A DNA stretch of 31,352 nt from Euryarchaeota archaeon TMED117 (lineage in GTDB: Archaea; Thermoplasmatota; Poseidoniia; Poseidoniales; Poseidoniaceae). This document shows positions 24,803 to 31,352 of this stretch, piece by piece. Numbering within the stretch: the first letter of the stretch is position 1; each line of letters starts with the position of its first letter. The DNA lies in NCBI GenBank assembly GCA_002171315.2, contig NHFS02000072.1, forward strand, positions 1-31,352, in the 5' to 3' direction. The notes under the pieces are model-generated. The model did no database searches, was not told the origin of the DNA, and saw only the letters and a list, made by a program, of their open reading frames with translations. A program made the translations under genes and the position numbers.

Positions 24803-25822
24803 ATGAAAGCAATGACGTCTGATTGGGTAATCGAAACAAAAGAGTTGACCAAATCCTATGGTCCTCATGTTGCTCTAGATTCCCTTAGCATAAACGTTCC
24901 ACACGGAGCAACAGGTCTCCTGGGACCTAATGGAGCAGGAAAATCCACCTTTTTCAAGACGATTTTAGGATTGATTCAAGCCACATCTGGAGATGGAAAA
25001 GTGCTGGGATATGATATCCGTACTGATGGACTGGACATACGTTCAAAAATTGGATACATGCCTGAATATGAGGCTTTAGACAATAATATGGATGCAATTC
25101 ATCAAGTGCGTTACAGTGGTGAATTGCTTGGAATGAACCCTGTCGTCGCAATGGCTCGAGCGCACACAGCGATGGAATATGTTGGACTCGGAGAATTACG
25201 TTATCGTCCGATTCATACGTATTCAACGGGAATGCGACAAGCCACAAAACTTGCATGTGCAATCATTCACGACCCTCAACTTATCATTGCCGATGAACCG
25301 TCAAATGGTCTTGATGCAGATGCACGTAACTCAATGTTGACCACGTTGTACAACATGGTTCATGCAGGTGGTCGTTCTGTGCTCATGTCCAGTCACCTCA
25401 TGGAAGATGTTGAGCGAGTCTGCGAGAGCATGGTCTTGCTTCACAAAGGAAAACTCGCAGCACAAGGGCGTATTGAAGATTTGAAAGCCATTGATCGGGA
25501 AATTGAGATTCATGTATGGGGTTCTGCAAACGAACTCGAACAAGCCATGAGCAAGGATGGGCTCGATGTTCGGCGAGAAGGCAGAATCATGCGGATTAAG
25601 CATGAAGGGGATAATACAACACATCGAATTTTGAAATGCGCAGCAGAAACCGGTGCTCAAATTCGACGTATGCATGAATATGAAGCCTCATTGGAGGATT
25701 TGTTTATCGTCATCATGGAACGATTTGGTTATGGTGTGAAATCCAGTGAAGATCTTCTCGCTTCACCTGCTGAGGCTCGTAGAGTCGATGCTCCAGAACA
25801 TATGGGAGGCTCGGGTTCATGA
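24803..25822 (+). CDS. ABC transporter ATPase (pair 1)
   Basis: This ABC-2-type ATPase (about 339 residues) has Walker A GPNGAGKST (41-49), the signature as YSTGMRQ in place of LSGGQ, Walker B LIIADEPSNGLDADAR and the switch His in MSSHLMEDVERVC. The usual nucleotide-binding domain is followed by about 110 residues containing an EIHVWGSANELEQAM-type C-terminal domain, as in CcmA/NatA-like exporter ATPases. The start could be ATG 24803, ATG 24812 or TTG 24776. Its stop overlaps the next start (ATGA 25819-25822). The cargo is not evident. Confidence 0.9.
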   Translation: MKAMTSDWVIETKELTKSYGPHVALDSLSINVPHGATGLLGPNGAGKSTFFKTILGLIQATSGDGKVLGYDIRTDGLDIRSKIGYMPEYEALDNNMDAIHQVRYSGELLGMNPVVAMARAHTAMEYVGLGELRYRPIHTYSTGMRQATKLACAIIHDPQLIIADEPSNGLDADARNSMLTTLYNMVHAGGRSVLMSSHLMEDVERVCESMVLLHKGKLAAQGRIEDLKAIDREIEIHVWGSANELEQAMSKDGLDVRREGRIMRIKHEGDNTTHRILKCAAETGAQIRRMHEYEASLEDLFIVIMERFGYGVKSSEDLLASPAEARRVDAPEHMGGSGS

Positions 25823-26826
25823 GCGAGGATGATGTTCCAATTGAAGCATCAACGCCTGTGACAGGGCAAAGCCGAATGGATTCAGCTTGGGGTTCTGAAA
25901 GCGAATCCGTTGCCTCTGTTGCTCGGCCATCGACACAAACAGGTCAGGTCTTTGAGCAGGTCTACAAACCATGGAATGGCACTCTCAATCCACGTTGGAT
26001 GCGTAATTGGGCCATTTTTCGCCATCACCTTTTGGGAATCTTTCGTAAAGGCCATCGCCCCTGGGGTGTTCCAACCAAACTGTTCCTGATTTTCGTATTC
26101 ATTGCATCGATGACCGATGTTGCTCTGACACTGCTGTTTGCCATTCTTGGCGAGCCTGCTTTGTACGAACTCTGGGGCGTTGGCAGAAACAACCTCTATG
26201 CCCACGTTCTTGGTTTCTTTCCTCGTAATATGCTGTTTTATCCACTGGTCGCTGCCTTACTTGTTGGTGGCGTCATATCCGAGGATCGATCGAATGGTAC
26301 TTCTGCGTTATATTTCTCTAGACCTGTAAATCGATTTGATTATGTGGGGATGAAGTATCTTGCAGTTGCGAGTATCCAAGCACTGATTATTCTTGGTACG
26401 CTTATGCTGTATTACTTCGCAGATATCTTGTCAATGGGTCGTGGTTGGTCTTGGATTATCGATACATTCCCGATGTTTTTGACCACCATGTTTTGTGGTG
26501 CTTTACTCATCATAACCTACACCAGCATCGGCCTAGCACTCTCGAGTGTATCTCGTGGAAAGTTCTTCCCAGGTATCGCTTTATTGGCGATTGTACTTGG
26601 AACAAAGACACTTGCTGCGATTGTCGAAGGTCTTTTTGACAAATCAATTCTCTACTTGATTTCTCCATATGATTCACTTGCTCATGTAGGTCAGGCGTTA
26701 ATTGGTGCAAACATGATGTACGATCATCCTTGGGTTTGGTCACTTGTCTCCGTTCTTGCCTTCAATGCAATTTCTCTCTACGTTCTTTCTGTTCGTGTAT
26801 CTTCAATGGAGGTGACTCGTGAATGA
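25819..26826 (+). CDS. ABC-2 type permease (pair 1)
   Basis: This 335-residue membrane protein has about six hydrophobic segments after a polar N-terminus of about 85 residues. The stretch GGVISEDRSNGTSALYFSRPVNRFDYVGMKY is characteristic of NosY/ABC-2 permeases: an amphipathic connector with E-x-x-x-G-T and R-P-V-x-R. It lies between two ATPase genes with 4-nt overlaps on both sides and most likely forms the membrane part of the first pair. Confidence 0.87.
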   Translation: MSEDDVPIEASTPVTGQSRMDSAWGSESESVASVARPSTQTGQVFEQVYKPWNGTLNPRWMRNWAIFRHHLLGIFRKGHRPWGVPTKLFLIFVFIASMTDVALTLLFAILGEPALYELWGVGRNNLYAHVLGFFPRNMLFYPLVAALLVGGVISEDRSNGTSALYFSRPVNRFDYVGMKYLAVASIQALIILGTLMLYYFADILSMGRGWSWIIDTFPMFLTTMFCGALLIITYTSIGLALSSVSRGKFFPGIALLAIVLGTKTLAAIVEGLFDKSILYLISPYDSLAHVGQALIGANMMYDHPWVWSLVSVLAFNAISLYVLSVRVSSMEVTRE

Positions 26827-27812
26827 TACCTGATGTCAGTCAGACAGGCGAAGCTGTAGAACAACAGTGGGTGCCTCAACCCAAAGCTCCTGTTGTCATG
26901 CTCAACAATGTTGGGAAAACATATGGTAGGTACCAAGCACTTGCGGGAGTTTCTCTCGCATTAACAGGGGGCGTTACTGGAATCTTGGGATTGAATGGTG
27001 CAGGAAAATCAACTCTGTTCAAACTTCTCATGGGTAAACTCCAAGCATCTCAAGGTGAAGTAAGATTGTTTGGAACGAATCCATGGAAAAATCCTGCGCC
27101 GTATGCTCGTGTAGGATATGTACCTGAAAATGAGAATCTTCATGATTGGATGACTGCTTTTGATTTTGTAACGACGTTTGCACGTCTTCATGGTCTTACT
27201 CGCGATGAAGCAAAATTAGAGGCTGAACGAGTTTTGGAGTTTGTTGGATTAACGGATGTTATGCACAAGAAGATTGGACGCTATTCCAAGGGTATGCGTC
27301 AGCGAGCTAAAATCGCCCATGCATTGGTGAATGACCCAGATTTGATCATCCTAGATGAACCTCTACAAGGTTGCGACCCATTGGCTCGAACGACCATCAT
27401 GAACGTTATTCGGGAACTCGGACGTATGGGGCGCACAGTTTTACTAAGCAGTCATATTCTTTCTGAGATAGAACGTATCACTGAACAAATGGTGATTCTA
27501 CACCAAGGGCGATTACTTGCTATTGGTAACGTTCATGCTATTCGTGAGCAATTAGACAATATTCCGCATACCATTGAAATTGATTGCGGGGATGCGAAAG
27601 CACTTGCTCGTGATGTACTCAATCTCGATTCAGTCTATGGATTGCAATTTCCAACGCCGACGAAATTACGAATTTTTACACACCATCTTGGAGAATTCCA
27701 CAAGCACTTGCCGAAGGTTGTTGTCGATAATGGCCATGAAGTAATGATCATTAACAATCCAGACGATGATTTACAAACAATTCTTGGATATCTTACAGGA
27801 GGTTCTCGCTGA
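26823..27812 (+). CDS. ABC transporter ATPase (pair 2)
   Basis: This 329-residue ATPase has Walker A GLNGAGKST (56-64), signature YSKGMRQR, Walker B LIILDEPLQGCDPLAR and SSHILSEIERI with the switch His. The C-terminal 100 residues form the same type of accessory domain as in pair 1. An unusual 25-residue N-terminal extension precedes VVMLNNVGKTYG. Start ATG 26823 overlaps the preceding permease stop. It resembles the pair 1 ATPase, suggesting the cassette arose by duplication. Confidence 0.9.
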   Translation: MIPDVSQTGEAVEQQWVPQPKAPVVMLNNVGKTYGRYQALAGVSLALTGGVTGILGLNGAGKSTLFKLLMGKLQASQGEVRLFGTNPWKNPAPYARVGYVPENENLHDWMTAFDFVTTFARLHGLTRDEAKLEAERVLEFVGLTDVMHKKIGRYSKGMRQRAKIAHALVNDPDLIILDEPLQGCDPLARTTIMNVIRELGRMGRTVLLSSHILSEIERITEQMVILHQGRLLAIGNVHAIREQLDNIPHTIEIDCGDAKALARDVLNLDSVYGLQFPTPTKLRIFTHHLGEFHKHLPKVVVDNGHEVMIINNPDDDLQTILGYLTGGSR

Positions 27813-29146
27813 TGGCGAAGGAGCGCGGTGAAACCATTTGGACTGCTCTTGACCGAAAGGCGACAGCCATTGCAGAATTCACAATGCGTCAGTATAGGAC
27901 GCGTATTTCAACGTGGGTTGTTCTCGGCGTAGGGTTCCTTTCTATCTCGGTTATTTTGCTGTTCTACATCGATGCGATGAACACTGAAATTGAAGCAATC
28001 GACAATGATGGGGATTCCTTTGATACAGATGGCGATGGTTACGTTGATGGTCAAGAATTCAAATTGGGAACCGATATGTTTGACGAATTTTCTCACCCCG
28101 GTTTATTTGATCCGCCTGTTGAGCCTGAACCTGCTTCAATGTATGTCAATGAGGATGACTATGATTGGGATTACTCGGACGCTCGTAGCGTTTCTACTGG
28201 CTATGACGATGATGGAGATTGTCGTGAAAGCCAATTACTCGAAAGTCAAAAAGATACCAATAACGATGGCAAACCGTGCAACATCCTCCTTGTGTTCAAT
28301 TCGCTGACCGGTGAATACGACATATATGCAGATTTTGGGGTTGATGAAGATCCAGATGAAGATCGATATGGGAAAGAAGCCCAGCATAGAGCATTCGTCT
28401 TGGCTATCGGGAAACTTGGTTTCGTTTTCCTACTGAGTATTTTTATCCCCTTATTCTTAGCAACTGGTCTTATTCGAGACGAGATGACTTCAGGTACGAT
28501 GCATTACATGACTGCAAAGCCAATTGCTCGTGGAGAGATTTTCCTCTATCGTATGCTCGGATATCTGGGAATTGTCTGGCCATACATGCTTGTGATGTGT
28601 CTTCTGATGGCGATTATATCGGGTCTGTTAGGCCCTGGCGATCAATTTTTCAGATTTTCAGATTTGGGCGTATGGTTTAGCGTTCTCATTGCAGCATTAT
28701 TAGCAACACTCGTCTACGGAATGCTGTTTTCCTTCCTCGGAGTTCTTTGGAAATACGGTATTATTCTCGCATTGCCGATTGCAGCATGGGAACTTGGAAT
28801 GGCTCTTCTATCAATGAGCGTCCCTGAATCTACCTTTTTGCGAATGTCAGTCGTTGGTTGGTCAATGAGTATCATCGATTCGGGAGCATTACTGGTTTGG
28901 CCAGATATGGATATGTTCACTCAGGCAGGATATTGGGCTGGTGGTTCAAATGACGGAACTTCCTTCTTTTTCTCCGGAGCAGACTCTTTACCCGGCTATA
29001 ACGCTCTCGAATGGGCTCAAAGCGACCTTGGATTAGGCATGGGTCCATACCCCACAATCATTGTTTCAATGATCGTTCTTCTCGCACAGGCTGCTTTCTT
29101 TTGGTTCATCGGACAACTTGTGTTTAAATCTAAAGAAATCGAGTGA
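27812..29146 (+). CDS. ABC-2 type permease (pair 2) with EF-hand-like extracytoplasmic insert
   Basis: This 444-residue permease has one membrane segment near the N-terminus (about 34-53), then about 140 extracytoplasmic residues, then five or more membrane segments. GLIRDEMTSGTMHYMTAKPIARGEIFLYR is the ABC-2 connector. The insert holds a canonical 12-residue EF-hand loop, DTDGDGYVDGQE (71-82: Asp 1, 3, 5, Gly 6, Asp 9, Glu 12), after DNDGD, and a second Asp-rich patch (131-154) between two Cys (137, 156). TSP3/EF-type loops bind calcium. Its ATG overlaps the previous stop by one base (TGATG). Calcium sensing or cargo capture by the insert is inferred. Confidence 0.85.
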   Translation: MAKERGETIWTALDRKATAIAEFTMRQYRTRISTWVVLGVGFLSISVILLFYIDAMNTEIEAIDNDGDSFDTDGDGYVDGQEFKLGTDMFDEFSHPGLFDPPVEPEPASMYVNEDDYDWDYSDARSVSTGYDDDGDCRESQLLESQKDTNNDGKPCNILLVFNSLTGEYDIYADFGVDEDPDEDRYGKEAQHRAFVLAIGKLGFVFLLSIFIPLFLATGLIRDEMTSGTMHYMTAKPIARGEIFLYRMLGYLGIVWPYMLVMCLLMAIISGLLGPGDQFFRFSDLGVWFSVLIAALLATLVYGMLFSFLGVLWKYGIILALPIAAWELGMALLSMSVPESTFLRMSVVGWSMSIIDSGALLVWPDMDMFTQAGYWAGGSNDGTSFFFSGADSLPGYNALEWAQSDLGLGMGPYPTIIVSMIVLLAQAAFFWFIGQLVFKSKEIE

Positions 29147-29155
29147 GGTGGTTTC

Positions 29156-30301
29156 ATGGATTCATTTCAGGGAGATCTCTCTTCAATGTGGACACTTCAA
29201 CAACGTCCTCCTCTCCATCATCTGACGTGGGATTGGTGGTGGTGGCTTGTCATGATCGATGATCCTGAAAACGTAGAACCAGGTAAACAATTGATGGTCT
29301 TATGGTCAACCAAGGACAATGAAATGGTTCAGGTTAATGAGGTAACTTGGAATCCAAAAGGGAAGCCTGGTTTTGACCAAGAAGGAGGTATACGATTGGA
29401 CGGTATGGTTTGCGCATGGTGGTTTGATGGTTCACAAATGCATGATGAAATCATAAGTAAAGTCTGTGATATGATCGTTCTTCCTGCTTCCCACCCATCT
29501 TGGCCATCGTCATCGAAATCAGATCTCGGGGGTGGTGCAGTGGTCCCTCTTCTTGATTCAGATTGTTCAATGGGAATGCTTGAAGATCGTTCAAAATTCT
29601 GGCTTAACCTTACTCTCTCCGACAAGAGTCCAATTCAATCTGTTCGATTAAATATGACTCCATGGAATCCTGCCATGTCAACTGCTCGTCAAGCGAATGC
29701 GACCTATGCTGCAAACATGGGTTATGACATTCTACGCTTACATGGAACGAAAGTATCAGGAGTTATCGATGATGAATTTGTGAGTGGAACTGCGTACTTT
29801 CAGAAGGTATGTGTCCAAGCTCCCAGCGTCCCATGGTACTGGGGAATGCTCCATTTTTCTGACGGTTCTTATCTTGATTGGTTTCTTCCACACGCATCGC
29901 TTACAATGTTAAGCAGAGATTCGAGGGCATGGAAAAAAAGAGACATCTCACATATTGCATTGAGTCAAGGGGGGCTCTTCCATGATGCGAAAAATAAACG
30001 TAGTGAGCGATTTGAGATTGTATCGGTGACAAAAGGAAAGCAATCAAACAACTTGCCACACTTCGAGGTTCATCTGAAGAATGGAAGGACTTCAATTCAT
30101 ATTTCAGCACAAGCTGTTGAACGAGCATATTGGGATTTCCATCAACCTACCAGAGGTGGCGTTTGGTCTCATTTGACCTATAATGAATACCCGCTGGTTG
30201 TCAAAGAACTGAATATTCGTGATGAATTTGGAGTTCGATCGAAAACAGATTATGACTGGGTTCGTGGGAATGCTGAGCACAGTTGGGGCTTTCTTCACTG
30301 A
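29156..30301 (+). CDS. Trp-rich protein, possibly lipocalin/CrtC-AttH-like
   Basis: Not firmly recognised. The 381-residue protein is very rich in Trp (for example WDWWWWLVM at 25-33) and has no signal peptide or membrane segment apart from that patch. The stretch GTAYFQ...PWYWGMLHFSDGSYLDWFLP recalls the G-T-A-Y...W-Y-W-G block of the CrtC/AttH lipocalin-like group (carotenoid hydratase and relatives), and the beta-rich, segmented look fits two lipocalin halves. This is a weak, pattern-level resemblance. ATG 29156 follows GAGGTGG by five bases, 9 nt after the second permease, so it belongs to the ABC operon and may handle the transported lipid-like compound. Confidence 0.6.
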   Translation: MDSFQGDLSSMWTLQQRPPLHHLTWDWWWWLVMIDDPENVEPGKQLMVLWSTKDNEMVQVNEVTWNPKGKPGFDQEGGIRLDGMVCAWWFDGSQMHDEIISKVCDMIVLPASHPSWPSSSKSDLGGGAVVPLLDSDCSMGMLEDRSKFWLNLTLSDKSPIQSVRLNMTPWNPAMSTARQANATYAANMGYDILRLHGTKVSGVIDDEFVSGTAYFQKVCVQAPSVPWYWGMLHFSDGSYLDWFLPHASLTMLSRDSRAWKKRDISHIALSQGGLFHDAKNKRSERFEIVSVTKGKQSNNLPHFEVHLKNGRTSIHISAQAVERAYWDFHQPTRGGVWSHLTYNEYPLVVKELNIRDEFGVRSKTDYDWVRGNAEHSWGFLH

Positions 30302-30380
30302 CAACAACTCTGTCAATTCAATACGAAAGATGGCGGAGGACTTATGACCCAGTGGGGCAAGAGTACCCTGAGGCATAGAT

Positions 30381-31352
30381 ATGAGTGAAGATACTGAGCC
30401 AACCGAAGAGCAGAATGTTCAACCTGATTCAAATGAAAAATCTGAAGCAGATAACCAAGAAGCGATGAAGAACCGTTTCAAATTAATCGACGGCGAAGAA
30501 GTACTGCATGTAAAGCAACCAAGCGGTGTTGGTTTCCTCAACATGTATGTGCTTGGATTACTAGTTTTTGGAGTCCATATAATCTTCTGGAAGCCAGATA
30601 TGCTGGTGGACGATGAGTCGGGTGGAATCGCTAAGGCAATTGTATGGGTTATGGAACTCGGTGGTTCGAAATTACCATTTGGATTCGTTCTTGTCATGGC
30701 GACAATCACTTGGTTTAATCGAATGTTAAACTCATCCACATCAGGCAAGTGGGTGACTGTTTGGTTACTTATTGCAACTCTCCTTCCAGTCCTCATTCAA
30801 ATCGATGGACTTATTGCATTGATTCGAGACTTGTTTTCGGATGCTGATGTTGAACCATTCCTTGGATTTGAGTACAACTTCCTTATTGCAGGAATCGTCC
30901 TAACACTCGCCTTCTGGGGTCTTATTTTCTATTACCAACGTAGCTTTGATTATGCAATCACAAGTAATGCTGTTATCTTTAAGCACGCATTCCTCTTAAG
31001 CCGTGCACATCGAAGAATTCTTTTCGATCGTATTTCTGAAGTTCAGGTTGAACGAACACCAATCGGAACAATGACTGGATATGCAACATTAACAATTCTT
31101 ACAGATTCAGGTATTGGAATTGTTGAGGAGTCTGTTGGAGGCGGTGTCGGAGTTTCACCAAGTCCATCTACGAACGAAAATGACTCGAATGCTGAAAAGG
31201 CTGGAAAGAGTCTTCTTCGCTCCTTCTTTGCTCTGTTGTTTTATCAAAGAACCATACGCACAGTTCGTCCAGATCCAAAACATTGTTTCTACAAAATCCG
31301 TGGTTGGGAAGATACCAAAACATTACTCAATGAAATGCATAAAAAGCACAGT
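30381..31352 (+). CDS. Membrane protein with bacterial-PH-like (DUF304) domain, 3' end cut off
   Basis: The frame is open from ATG 30381 to the last base (324 codons), so the C-terminus lies outside the window. GAGG seven bases upstream supports the start. An acidic N-terminus of about 30 residues is followed by about four hydrophobic segments (around 52-70, 90-105, 120-140, 170-190). Then comes a segment typical of bPH2/DUF304 domains: FDYAITSNAVIFKHAFL, then RRILFDRISEVQVERTPIGTM and a ATLTILTDSG strand. A Ser/Asn/Glu-rich linker interrupts this domain, and YKIRGWEDTKTLLNEM looks like its closing helix. Function unknown; DUF304 proteins are usually membrane-bound. Confidence 0.75.
   Translation, partial: MSEDTEPTEEQNVQPDSNEKSEADNQEAMKNRFKLIDGEEVLHVKQPSGVGFLNMYVLGLLVFGVHIIFWKPDMLVDDESGGIAKAIVWVMELGGSKLPFGFVLVMATITWFNRMLNSSTSGKWVTVWLLIATLLPVLIQIDGLIALIRDLFSDADVEPFLGFEYNFLIAGIVLTLAFWGLIFYYQRSFDYAITSNAVIFKHAFLLSRAHRRILFDRISEVQVERTPIGTMTGYATLTILTDSGIGIVEESVGGGVGVSPSPSTNENDSNAEKAGKSLLRSFFALLFYQRTIRTVRPDPKHCFYKIRGWEDTKTLLNEMHKKHS

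Overview
The window looks like chromosomal DNA of a Marine Group II / Poseidoniales-type euryarchaeon. That assignment is an inference. It rests on an archaeal CTP-dependent riboflavin kinase, an archaeal-type tRNA-guanine transglycosylase, a DUF835 protein, TTTATA-type promoter boxes close to start codons, frequent GGTGA-type ribosome binding sites, and very dense coding with moderate GC. Several genes nevertheless look bacterial: the full SUF set with SufE, a DnaA-type ATPase and TatC. No tRNA, rRNA, insertion sequence, CRISPR array or phage gene was seen. No gap between genes exceeds about 110 bases.

Layout. 1-243: 3' end of an acidic repeat protein. 288-1181: PHP phosphoesterase. 1153-3441 (minus): TatC and a PAP2/Aur1-like membrane enzyme. 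3494-4714: glycerophosphodiester phosphodiesterase-like protein whose HRG signature sits at the C-terminus instead of the N-terminus. 4717-7485 (minus): RND/MMPL exporter, divergent from a small Rieske protein (7592-7969). 7970-9139 (minus): citrate synthase with its own TATA box. 9231-13245 (minus): a translationally coupled three-gene operon of a DUF835 protein, a DnaA-like AAA+ ATPase and a YkgJ-type cysteine-cluster protein, ended by an 11-bp perfect hairpin with a T-run. 13349-15055: a DUF309 protein and two small membrane proteins. 15056-16237 (minus): Kbl/BioF-family PLP enzyme, divergent from ribK (16336-16806). 16809-21919 (minus): compact sufC-sufB-sufD-sufS-sufE-sufT operon. It is divergent from an Nfu-like carrier, which leads into a TGT/ArcS-like tRNA modification gene. 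24803-29146: two ABC ATPase/permease pairs joined by 1-4 nt overlaps; the second permease has an extracytoplasmic EF-hand-like loop. 29156-31352: a Trp-rich lipocalin/CrtC-like protein and a membrane protein with a bacterial-PH-like domain, cut by the window end.

How the genes fit together. The SUF operon plus Nfu and SufT forms a complete Fe-S assembly and delivery set. Possible clients nearby are the Rieske protein and the YkgJ cysteine-cluster protein. PAP2, GDPD, RND, TatC and the ABC pairs point to envelope and lipid work. The DUF835/DnaA-like/YkgJ operon is the best candidate for an undescribed system: a regulator- or scaffold-like protein, a DnaA-type ATPase without the DnaA DNA-binding domain, and a metal-binding partner, made from one coupled message. 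The GDPD with a displaced HRG motif and the TGT with a lost zinc site are the two most unusual single proteins.
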